Source: Propionibacteriaceae bacterium | GTDB taxonomy: Bacteria; Actinomycetota; Actinomycetes; Propionibacteriales; Propionibacteriaceae | Length of the DNA: 6,874 bases | NCBI GenBank assembly: GCA_027346035.1 | Contig: DAIESZ010000111.1 | Coordinates: 1-6,874, forward strand | Reading direction: 5' to 3' | Shown: one piece after another, positions 1 through 5,464 of the stretch | How the letters are laid out: every line of letters starts with the position of its first letter | Position numbering within the stretch: position 1 is the stretch's first letter | Program-made: the position numbers and the translations under genes | Notes under the pieces: model-generated | Databases searched by the model: none | Seen by the model: the letters and a program-made list of their open reading frames with translations, nothing else | What the model was told of the DNA's origin: nothing

Positions 1-346
1 GCAGCTCGTCGGCCTTCGCCGCGTCGAAGGTGCCCTTGGTGCCCGAGGCCCCGGCCAGCTTGGTCGCCTCGTTGAAGAGGGTGTGCAGCTGGGGGTACTT
101 CTCGAAGTGCGGAGGCTTGAAGTAGTCGGTCCAGAGCACCCACAGGTGGTGCTTGACCAGCTCGGAGCGCTCCTCCTTGATGATGGCGGCGCGGACCCGG
201 AAGTCCGGGTCGTCGTTGTCGGCCACCTTGGCGATGATCGCCTTGATGGACTCGGCTTCGATGCGGGCCTGGGCGGGGTCGTAGACGCCGCAGGGCAGGT
301 CGCAGTGGGCGCTGACCTCGACGGCGGTGAAGAAACGGGAGAGCAT
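1..346 (-). CDS. sodN: Nickel-type superoxide dismutase SodN, 3' end cut by window edge
   Basis: The visible 115 residues match Ni-containing superoxide dismutase, a cytoplasmic enzyme that converts superoxide to hydrogen peroxide and oxygen as a homohexamer of four-helix bundles. The nickel hook HCDLPCGVY is at residues 14-22. In this family the mature protein begins at that His, so residues 1-13 (MLSRFFTAVEVSA) are a leader to be cut between A13 and H14, leaving the His amino group, Cys2 and Cys6 to bind nickel. Further family landmarks are DPAQARIEAES (23-33), VIKEER-like IIKEER (55-60), KHH (65-67) and DYFKPPHFEKYP (74-85). The ATG at 344-346 has a GAAGGG Shine-Dalgarno sequence about 6 bases upstream. 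The C-terminus and stop lie beyond base 1; the usual pre-protein is about 130 residues, so roughly 15-20 are missing. The sodX protease gene is 86 bases upstream on the same strand, which supports the call. The family is certain. Confidence 0.97.
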   Translation of the reverse strand, partial: MLSRFFTAVEVSAHCDLPCGVYDPAQARIEAESIKAIIAKVADNDDPDFRVRAAIIKEERSELVKHHLWVLWTDYFKPPHFEKYPQLHTLFNEATKLAGASGTKGTFDAAKADEL

Positions 347-387
347 GCGGATCCCTTCTGCTGAGTAGGACGATCACTGCCGGTTCA

Positions 388-393
388 AACCTA
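388..393 (-). promoter_or_regulatory. sodN: Possible sodN promoter -10 element (TAGGTT)
   Basis: In the 86-base gap between sodX and sodN, the minus strand reads TAGGTT, a TAnnnT-type actinobacterial -10. It would give a 5' leader of roughly 35 bases before the sodN start and leave room for the clear ribosome binding site. No good -35 is visible: the best, TTCAGG at 16-base spacing, matches three of six positions. The element sits between GTTCA/TGAAC inverted half-sites (383-387 and 412-416), which might be an operator. This would allow sodN, the abundant enzyme, to be transcribed more strongly than sodX. I saw no Nur-type TTGCA repeat pair. This is inference from motif and spacing only. Confidence 0.28.
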
Positions 394-432
394 CCCGTCC
401 CCGCGCCGGCCTGAACACCCGGCCCGTGGGGC

Positions 433-840
433 CTAGCTGGATCCTCGAGGTCCCGCTCCGCGCTTGCGCAGCCTGCGCCACAGGGCCCTTGGCCCGTGCA
501 CCCCGACGACCGGCCGGCTGGGGACACGAAACAGGACGACGGCCCGAATGTCCCACCTCGGGAGCCCCTGCCCCAGGGTCCAGGAGTCGACGACACCGGA
601 CGCGGACTGGTTGTCTGCCTCCACCCAGAACCGCGTCGGGTCTGCCGGGTCGAGGCGGGTGACCCGCTTGATCGCCAGCGGGCGAGGCACGCCGTCCCGG
701 TCAGCGGGCAGGCGCACGACGGCGATCGACCCCACCCGAGGACGCGCCCCGCGGAGGACGACCAGCCGGTCGCCCGAGTGCAGCGTCGGCTCCATGGACC
801 GTCCGCGCACCTTCACCAGGCCGAGGCCCGGGCGGCTCAT
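433..840 (-). CDS. sodX: SodX, nickel-type superoxide dismutase maturation protease (S26 family)
   Basis: This 135-residue protein is a small signal-peptidase-like (S26) serine protease. VRGRSMEPTL (11-20) carries the catalytic Ser15 followed by the Met-x-Pro typical of the family, and LAIKRV (55-60) holds the general-base Lys58. DNQSASGVVDS (76-86) matches the conserved late box of the family. Unlike type I signal peptidases it has no N-terminal membrane segment, so it should act in the cytoplasm. Its known role is removal of the SodN leader so that nickel can be bound, and the co-directional sodN directly downstream fits this. I chose the ATG at 838-840 because GAGG lies five bases upstream and SodX homology begins there. 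An in-frame ATG at 928-930 would add 30 residues without recognisable homology. The basic C-terminal tail (WRRLRKRG, 121-128) looks unstructured. Confidence 0.93.
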   Translation of the reverse strand: MSRPGLGLVKVRGRSMEPTLHSGDRLVVLRGARPRVGSIAVVRLPADRDGVPRPLAIKRVTRLDPADPTRFWVEADNQSASGVVDSWTLGQGLPRWDIRAVVLFRVPSRPVVGVHGPRALWRRLRKRGAGPRGSS

Positions 841-951
841 GCGGACCTCACACCGGCCCGCTCTCGCAGGCGGCTCGGTGCACCCGGCCTCCGCACCGGA
901 AGGTATGCGGCGGGCCCGGCCGAGCGGCATTCGGACATCTGGCGGCCCGCC

Positions 952-1479
952 TCAGGCCGTCTGGGGCGGCGCGAGCGTGACCTCGACCATGAGCTCCGCC
1001 GCGAGCTTCTCGAGGTCGGCGCGCAGCGCTGTGAGGTCGGACGAAGGGGGCACCTGCATCTCGACGTGCGCCTCGAAGAGGCGGCCCCCGGCCATCGGCG
1101 CATCTCGGGTCTGGGTCTCCATCGTCTCAATGCTGAGGCCGTGCCGGCTGAGGACGGCGGAGACCTCCCGCACGATTCCCGGACTGTCGTTGCCGATGAG
1201 GTCGACCGTGAGGGCCCGGGACCCGGCCTGCGCCCGGCGCTCCTCCGACCCGGTGTGCACCGAGACCTCGAGCAGGCCGTCGAGCTCGTGCAGGGCCGAC
1301 ACGAGCGCGTCGCTCCGGTCGGCGGAGACGCCGACCACGACGATGCCGGCGAACTTGCCGGCCAGCTCGGCGAGCTGGCTGTCCTCCCAGTTGCCGTCAT
1401 GCGCCGAGACGACGTCGGCTAGGGCGTTGACGAGACCTGCACGGTCGTCGCCGATGACGGTGAGCACGAGTCTGGGCAC
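952..1479 (-). CDS. Two-ACT-domain protein, GcvR-like
   Basis: The 175-residue product has two tandem ACT domains, the small ligand-binding fold of amino-acid-responsive regulators. The first is about residues 3-75 (LVLTVIGDDRAGLV at 4-17), the second about 89-169 (NDSPGIVREVSAVLSRHGLSIE at 97-118, with the SPGIV turn that usually faces the ligand). There is no DNA-binding or catalytic domain. The layout resembles GcvR of enterobacteria, which restrains the glycine-cleavage activator GcvA through protein contact. No GcvA is visible here, so the partner and ligand are unknown. The GTG at 1477-1479 is chosen because MPRLVLTVIGDDR is the usual N-terminus; an upstream ATG at 1540-1542 adds 21 unconserved residues. 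There is no good Shine-Dalgarno, but a TACGAT -10 ends six bases before the GTG, so the mRNA may be leaderless. sodX follows 111 bases downstream; a functional link to it is not evident. Confidence 0.85.
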   Translation of the reverse strand: MPRLVLTVIGDDRAGLVNALADVVSAHDGNWEDSQLAELAGKFAGIVVVGVSADRSDALVSALHELDGLLEVSVHTGSEERRAQAGSRALTVDLIGNDSPGIVREVSAVLSRHGLSIETMETQTRDAPMAGGRLFEAHVEMQVPPSSDLTALRADLEKLAAELMVEVTLAPPQTA

Positions 1480-1480
1480 T

Positions 1481-1514
1481 CCACGATCGTAACGACGATG
1501 CCGGCCGATCGTGG
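1481..1514 (-). promoter_or_regulatory. Promoter with 9-bp perfect inverted repeat for the ACT-domain gene
   Basis: CCACGATCG at 1481-1489 and CGATCGTGG at 1506-1514 are exact reverse complements separated by 16 bases. On the minus strand, TACGAT (1491-1486) fits the actinobacterial TAnnnT -10 and is followed by six bases and then the GTG start at 1479, the geometry of a leaderless transcript. One arm of the repeat overlaps the -10 and the other falls where the -35 would be, with no TTGAC-like -35. That layout suits a repressor or activator operator. The inner CGATCG is itself palindromic, which raises the odds of a chance match. If transcription starts farther upstream, the same bases could instead form a hairpin hiding the start region. 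Confidence 0.4.
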
Positions 1515-1602
1515 CGGGAGTGCCGGGTGGCTCACGGCACATCGCGCCGCCCGCACCTCCGGCCGACGGCCGAGTCGCCGTGCCATTGCCACGTCAGTGT
1601 GC

Positions 1603-1608
1603 TAGTCA
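1603..1608 (+). promoter_or_regulatory. Possible -10 element (TAGTCA) of the acetyltransferase gene
   Basis: TAGTCA ends exactly six bases before the ATG at 1615, the same spacing seen at two other genes in this window. It lacks the final T of TAnnnT, and AGG at 1608-1610 could instead serve as a short-spaced Shine-Dalgarno. No -35 is evident. It is weak, but it is the only A/T-bearing -10 candidate close to the start in the 135-base divergent gap. Confidence 0.22.
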
Positions 1609-1614
1609 GGCGAG

Positions 1615-2184
1615 ATGACGACCTCCGAGGTGAGATGGCCGCGCCCGGCGGGCCCACTCCAGCTTCGTCCCCCGACGAACGCCGACATCGACCAGGTCCT
1701 CACGTGGCGCGGCCAGCCGCAGGTCACCAAGTGGCTCCTGCACACGACGGTCGACCCGATTGCCTTCCGGCGGGTCTGGCTGGATGCCGTCGCCGATCCG
1801 CTCGACCATTCCGTGGTGGCCGACCTCGACGGTGTGGCGGTCGCCACCGGCTCGCTGGAGGTGCGCGACGGGATGGGCCAGGCCGACGGGGACGCGTGGC
1901 GCGTGTCCGAGGGGGTGCTGGGCTACACCGTCGACCCCTCGCACTCCGGCCGTGGCTACGCGACCGAGATCGCGCGGGCCCTTCTCGACGTGGCGTTCAC
2001 CGAGCTCCGCCTCCACCGCGTGACCGCCGGCTGCTTCGCAGGCAACATCGCGTCGTGGAAGGTGATGGAGAAGCTGGGGATGCGCCGCGAGCAGCACGGC
2101 ATCCGCGACTCCTGGCATGCGCGGCTGGGGTGGGTCGACGGCTACACCTATGCCATCCTTCGCGACGAGTGGCCCACGGGCTGA
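1615..2184 (+). CDS. GNAT-family N-acetyltransferase, RimJ/RimL type
   Basis: The 189-residue protein has the GNAT fold in the RimJ/RimL-like (Acetyltransf_3) form, which moves an acetyl group from acetyl-CoA to an amine such as a protein N-terminus or small molecule. LQLRPPTNADIDQVLTW (15-31) is the usual opening strand and helix. LGYTVDPSHSGRGYATE (102-118) is motif A, with SGRGYA forming the CoA pyrophosphate loop. HRVTAGCFAGNIASWKVMEKLGM (134-156) is the family's closing block, with Asn144 and Ser147 in the common NxxS pattern and the KLGF-like KLGM. The ATG at 1615 is the first in frame with homology. Its stop is 16 bases from the stop of the convergent deacylase gene. The substrate cannot be told from sequence; ribosomal-protein acetylation is one possibility for this subfamily, among many. 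Confidence 0.88.
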   Translation: MTTSEVRWPRPAGPLQLRPPTNADIDQVLTWRGQPQVTKWLLHTTVDPIAFRRVWLDAVADPLDHSVVADLDGVAVATGSLEVRDGMGQADGDAWRVSEGVLGYTVDPSHSGRGYATEIARALLDVAFTELRLHRVTAGCFAGNIASWKVMEKLGMRREQHGIRDSWHARLGWVDGYTYAILRDEWPTG

Positions 2185-2200
2185 GGCTAGAGCCACCGGG

Positions 2201-3184
2201 TCAGTCGAGTGGGTGGTCCTCTGGCGGCTGGGCCTCCACGGAGCCGATGTGGACGACGGCGTCCCCGCGGTTGACCACCGGAGCCTCGGTGCGGCCGATG
2301 ACGATGCCGGCCCGGTCGGCCCGCACGACGCGCGGCCGCTTGCCGAAGGAGTCGGACAGCGCGCCGAGCCGGTCACCGGGCAGAACGCGCTGCCCCAGGG
2401 AGGCTTCCATCCGAAGGATCCCCGTGCCGGGCGCGCGCACCCAGGCACTCGATCGGCACACCAGGCTCGGCGGCACGGACACCTCGTCCACCGGTTCGGT
2501 CATCCCCAGGTGGGCGAGCACTCTGCGCACCCCGGAGACCCCGGCTTCGATGGCCCACTCGTCGAATCTCCACGACTCCCCGCCCTCGTAGAGCAGGACC
2601 GTTGCGCCGTGGTCGCGCGCTGCCGAGCGCAGGGATCCGTCACGCAGCTTCGCGTGATAGATCACCGGGGCGCCGAACGCCTCCGCGAGGTCACGGGTCC
2701 GCGCGTCGTCGAGGTCGGCCCGGATCTGCGGGAGGTTCGTCCGGCCGTCGGCGCCGGTATGCAGGTCGATGCCGATGTCGCACTTCGCGACGACCTCGGT
2801 CATGACCTGATGGGCGAGCCGGCTGGCGAGAGAGCCCCGGGCGGACCCTGGGAAGGACCGGTTGAGGTCGCGCCGGTCTGGCAGGTAGCGGTCACCGGCC
2901 ATGAAGCCGAGGACGTTGACGACGGGGATCGCGATGAGTGTCCCCCGGACCTCCACTGCCGAGAGGCGGGCGAGCACCCGACGGATGACCTCGACGCCGA
3001 CGACCTCGTCGCCGTGGATCGCGGCGCTGAGCCACACCGCCGGACCCTCATCGCGGCCGTGGATGACCCGCACCGGCAGGCTCACGTCACCGCCGGTCAC
3101 GAGCCGGGTGATGGGCAGCCCGACCTCGCGGCTCCTGCCGGGCCGCACCCGCACGGTGCCGATGGCGAACGACTCCCGCGCCAT
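2201..3184 (-). CDS. Succinylglutamate desuccinylase/aspartoacylase-family zinc deacylase
   Basis: This 327-residue protein belongs to the AstE/AspA family of M14-like zinc amidohydrolases. AIHGDE (55-60) supplies His57 and Glu60, and LHTG (141-144) supplies His142, the third zinc ligand. RDLNRSFPG (105-113) is the substrate-carboxylate motif, and YEGGE (199-203) is the region of the catalytic Glu. Residues from about 240 to 317 form the small C-terminal beta domain typical of family members that are not true AstE. The ATG shares its A with the TGA of the upstream RimB-like gene (TGATG at 3186-3182), indicating translational coupling. The true substrate is unlikely to be succinylglutamate, since no arginine-succinyltransferase genes are here. 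In company with RimK and a RimB-like protease, removal of terminal glutamate or another acyl/aminoacyl group from the modified target is the likelier job; this is inference. Confidence 0.9.
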   Translation of the reverse strand: MARESFAIGTVRVRPGRSREVGLPITRLVTGGDVSLPVRVIHGRDEGPAVWLSAAIHGDEVVGVEVIRRVLARLSAVEVRGTLIAIPVVNVLGFMAGDRYLPDRRDLNRSFPGSARGSLASRLAHQVMTEVVAKCDIGIDLHTGADGRTNLPQIRADLDDARTRDLAEAFGAPVIYHAKLRDGSLRSAARDHGATVLLYEGGESWRFDEWAIEAGVSGVRRVLAHLGMTEPVDEVSVPPSLVCRSSAWVRAPGTGILRMEASLGQRVLPGDRLGALSDSFGKRPRVVRADRAGIVIGRTEAPVVNRGDAVVHIGSVEAQPPEDHPLD

Positions 3185-3660
3185 CAGCAGCCCCGGTTGC
3201 GGCGGCGCACGAGCCTCGACGGCCGGCCCCCGACGTACGACCGGCTCGAGTCGACCACGAGCCCTTGACGGAGCGCCTCGCGACCGACGAGCATGCGGAA
3301 GCCCATCTCGTCGCGGTTGGTCAGGGACACCTCGGCCCGGAAGCGACAGCCGACGAGGACGAGGTCGAGCAGGACGACAGGACGCTCCTCGGCGTGGCCC
3401 GACGAGCTGCGCACGTGCCGGCGGTCATGCACCGGCAGTTCGACGACCTTCGCGTCCTCGGCGGACCGCTGCCAGGGGTGGACGGAGAAGCGCACCCACG
3501 GGACGCCACCGCGATCCAGCTCCATCAGCTCGAAGGCGTGCAGGGAGGACGAGCGCGCACCGGTGTCGAGCTTGGCCTTCACCCAGGGCACCTCGATGGT
3601 GGGCAGGCTCACCCACTCCCTCCAGCCCGCGATGGTGCTTGAATGGGGCAGCCCGGACAC
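3184..3660 (-). CDS. rimB: RimB-like retropepsin-fold 'ATP-dependent zinc protease'
   Basis: The 158-residue protein matches the Zn_protease/RimB family (historically called ATP-dependent zinc protease), whose fold is that of retroviral-type aspartic proteases. TIAGWREWVSLP (9-20) is the family opening, KAKLDTGARSSSLHAF (28-43) has the Asp32-Thr-Gly active-site triad, and FRMLVGREAL (121-130) is the second conserved block. In Pseudomonas, RimB works with RimK on glutamylated ribosomal protein S6 and is thought to cleave the added glutamates. The frame stays open far upstream, so the start needed choosing: the GTG at 3658-3660 has GAGGA eight bases upstream and leaves only eight residues before the conserved region. 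The gene heads an operon with the coupled deacylase and diverges from rimK. The Arg-rich tail (RLVRRRNRGC, 149-158) is longer than I would expect. The symbol is by family, not proven orthology. Confidence 0.88.
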   Translation of the reverse strand: MSGLPHSSTIAGWREWVSLPTIEVPWVKAKLDTGARSSSLHAFELMELDRGGVPWVRFSVHPWQRSAEDAKVVELPVHDRRHVRSSSGHAEERPVVLLDLVLVGCRFRAEVSLTNRDEMGFRMLVGREALRQGLVVDSSRSYVGGRPSRLVRRRNRGC

Positions 3661-3684
3661 CCCACCATCCTCGCAGGCCTTCCC

Positions 3685-4878
3685 ATGAAACTCGCCATCC
3701 TGTCGCGCGCGCCGCGCTCCTACTCCACGCAACGCCTCCGAGCGGCGGCCGAGAGCCGGGGCCATGACGTCAAGGTCCTCAACACGCTGCGCTTCGCCAT
3801 CGACCTCACCGGGCCCGACCCGGACCTGCAGTTCCGAGGTCGGCAGCTGTCGGACTATGACGCGATCCTGCCGCGGATCGGCAGCTCCATCACGTACTTC
3901 GGCACCGCGGTGGTGCGCCAGTTCGAGCAGATGGACGTCTACACGCCCAACACCGCCAACGGCATCGCGAACTCCCGTGACAAGCTCCGGGCCAACCAGA
4001 TCCTCTCCCGACACCAGATCGGTATGCCGGCCACGACGTTCGTGCGCAACCGGGCCGACGTGCGCCCGGCGATCGAGCGGGTGGGCGGGGCGCCGGTCGT
4101 CATCAAGCTCCTCGAGGGCACCCAGGGGATCGGAGTCATCCTGGCCCCGGAGGTCAAGGTCGCGGAGGCGATCATCGAGACTCTGCAGAGCACGAAGCAG
4201 AACGTCCTCATCCAGAGCTTCATCGAGGAGAGCAAAGGGCGAGACATCCGCGCACTGGTCGTGGGCGACCGGGTGGTGGCGGCGATGCGACGCCGGGCCA
4301 ACGGCGACGAGTTCCGCTCCAACGTCCACCGCGGCGGCCGGGTCGAGCCGGTCGAGCTGAGCCCGGACTTCGAGGAGGCAGCGGTGCGGTCGGCGCAGAT
4401 CATGGGGCTGCGCGTCGCCGGGGTCGACATGCTCGAGGGCAACGAGGGCCCGCTCGTCATGGAGGTCAACTCCTCACCCGGGCTCGAGGGGATCGAGACG
4501 GCGACGAAGCTCGACGTGGCGGGAGCGATCATCGACTACATCGGCAACCAGGTGGCCTTCCCCGAGATCGACGTGCGCCAGCGGTTGACCGTGTCGACCG
4601 GCTACGGCGTGGCCGAGCTAGTGGTGCACGCCGGGGCCGACCTTGTCGGCACCACGATCGGCGAGTCGGGCCTCGACGAGCGGGACATCACCGTGCTGAC
4701 CTTGCACCGCGGCACCATCGTCATCCCCAATCCCCGGCGGGGGCACCGCCTGGAAGCAGAGGACCGCCTGTTGTGCTTCGGCAAGCTCGAGGAGATGCGC
4801 TCGATGATCCCCGAGCGTCGGCGTCGGCGCGCGAAGGTCAAGAAGCTGCCCAAGCAGCCGATCCCGGTCGTCGCCTGA
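3685..4878 (+). CDS. rimK: RimK-type ATP-grasp glutamate ligase fused to a C-terminal RCK_C (TrkA-C) domain
   Basis: Residues 1-290 of this 397-residue protein follow RimK closely. E. coli RimK is about 300 residues long and adds glutamates to the C-terminus of ribosomal protein S6. Visible landmarks are MKLAILSR (1-8), LPRIG (62-66), the ATP-binding VVIKLLEGTQGIGV (138-151) with Lys141, and the metal-binding set Asp248, Glu260 and Asn262 in VMEVNSSPGLEGIE (258-271). Residues about 298-376 are extra. GYGVAELVVHAGADLVGTTI (306-325), then LDERDITVLTLHRG (330-343), IPNP and LEAEDRLLCFGKLEEM (356-371) have the pattern of an RCK_C domain, the ligand-binding half of potassium-channel RCK units. A basic tail follows (RRRRRAKVKK, 378-387). 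The ATG at 3685 has AGG seven bases upstream; an in-frame ATG at 3643 would overlap the divergent protease gene and precede the conserved start. Ligand-gated glutamylation is inferred. Confidence 0.93.
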   Translation: MKLAILSRAPRSYSTQRLRAAAESRGHDVKVLNTLRFAIDLTGPDPDLQFRGRQLSDYDAILPRIGSSITYFGTAVVRQFEQMDVYTPNTANGIANSRDKLRANQILSRHQIGMPATTFVRNRADVRPAIERVGGAPVVIKLLEGTQGIGVILAPEVKVAEAIIETLQSTKQNVLIQSFIEESKGRDIRALVVGDRVVAAMRRRANGDEFRSNVHRGGRVEPVELSPDFEEAAVRSAQIMGLRVAGVDMLEGNEGPLVMEVNSSPGLEGIETATKLDVAGAIIDYIGNQVAFPEIDVRQRLTVSTGYGVAELVVHAGADLVGTTIGESGLDERDITVLTLHRGTIVIPNPRRGHRLEAEDRLLCFGKLEEMRSMIPERRRRRAKVKKLPKQPIPVVA

Positions 4879-4892
4879 CCGACCGCGTGCGA

Positions 4893-5450
4893 TCAGGGTC
4901 GCCAGTCCTCCGGGGGGTCCTCGCCCACGAGGCCGTCGACCGACTCGCGGAGCAGGTCCGCGTGGCCGGTGTGCCGGGCGTACTCCTCGATGAGGTCGCA
5001 GAGGACCCGACGCAGGCTCGGGCGGCGACCGTCGGACCACCCCAGGTCGACCAGCTGGTCGAGGCCGCCCTCGGCGAGTGCCTCGTCGAGCCGCTCCCGG
5101 GCGCGGGCGACGGCTTCGTCCCAGAGGGAGTAGAGCGCGTCGGGGGAGTCATGCGCGGCCGAGGCGAAGTCCCAGTCGGGCTCGCCGCCCCAGTCCACGG
5201 CGTTCCAGGGTGGCCCGGGGTCGCCGCCGCGCAGCCGGAGGGTGAAGTAGTAGCTCTCGACGAAGGCCAGGTGCTTGAGCAGGCCGCCGAGGGTGAGCGA
5301 CGAGGTGCCGACGCGAGCCTGCAGACCCGCCGAGTCGAGGCCGGAGGCCTTCCACCGGAAGGTCCAGCGCTGTCGGTCGAGCGCTGCGCGCAGGTGCTCT
5401 GTCTCGGTGCCGGCAGCGGGCGGCTCCCATGGCACGGGTGTAGTGGTCAT
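4893..5450 (-). CDS. DUF664 / DinB-superfamily protein
   Basis: The 185-residue protein fits the DinB-like four-helix superfamily, DUF664 branch, common in multiple copies in actinomycetes. The likely divalent-metal ligands are His60 in LLKHLAFVESYYF (57-69) and His160 and His163 in EEYARHTGHADLLRE (155-169). Relatives include metal-dependent, thiol-linked transferases that use mycothiol or bacillithiol, and maleylpyruvate isomerase. Which chemistry applies here cannot be said, although actinomycetes generally make mycothiol. The ATG at 5448-5450 has no convincing Shine-Dalgarno but is preceded at six bases by TAACGT, so it may be translated as a leaderless mRNA. It is 56 bases downstream of sdaA on the same strand and ends 14 bases from the stop of the convergent rimK. 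The role and the physiological link to either neighbour are unknown. Confidence 0.85.
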   Translation of the reverse strand: MTTTPVPWEPPAAGTETEHLRAALDRQRWTFRWKASGLDSAGLQARVGTSSLTLGGLLKHLAFVESYYFTLRLRGGDPGPPWNAVDWGGEPDWDFASAAHDSPDALYSLWDEAVARARERLDEALAEGGLDQLVDLGWSDGRRPSLRRVLCDLIEEYARHTGHADLLRESVDGLVGEDPPEDWRP

Positions 5451-5456
5451 TCCGCC

Positions 5457-5462
5457 ACGTTA
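5457..5462 (-). promoter_or_regulatory. Candidate -10 (TAACGT) for a leaderless DUF664 transcript
   Basis: On the minus strand TAACGT, an exact TAnnnT match, is followed by GGCGGA and then the ATG at 5450, so the transcript would begin at or next to the start codon. No TTGAC-like -35 is present, which is common for actinobacterial promoters. The alternative is read-through from sdaA with GGCGGA or GTGG acting as a badly spaced ribosome binding site. Confidence 0.35.
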
Positions 5463-5464
5463 GG

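Noticed and set aside
876..898. CGGTGC/GCACCG hairpin in the 111-base gap between the ACT gene and sodX
   Set aside because: A six-base stem with an 11-base loop and no U tract in GC-rich DNA is not enough to call a terminator or regulator. Nothing else of note is visible in this gap.
464..1492. Long plus-strand open frames over the sodX and ACT-domain genes
   Set aside because: They lie antisense to two genes with clear family motifs, their translations are Arg/Ser/Pro- or Asp/Gly-rich with no recognisable domain, and such shadow frames are usual in GC-rich DNA.
2165..2216. Terminator between the convergent GNAT and deacylase genes
   Set aside because: Only broken stems of three to five bases can be drawn in the 16-base gap and flanks, so I see no supported terminator.
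2117..3268. Plus-strand open frame of 383 codons antisense to the deacylase gene
   Set aside because: Its translation is a low-complexity Asp/Gly/Arg/His-rich shadow, while the minus strand encodes all zinc-ligand motifs of the AstE/AspA family.
3661..4329. Upstream extension of the RimB-like frame, antisense to rimK
   Set aside because: The frame is open to 4329, but the added residues show no family similarity and lie opposite conserved RimK codons. The GTG at 3660 has a proper ribosome binding site and matches the usual family length.
4874..4897. CCTGA/TCAGG inverted repeat between the rimK and DUF664 stops, considered as a bidirectional terminator
   Set aside because: The five-base arms consist mostly of the two opposed TGA stop codons themselves, the loop is long and there is no U tract. 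It is no better than chance.
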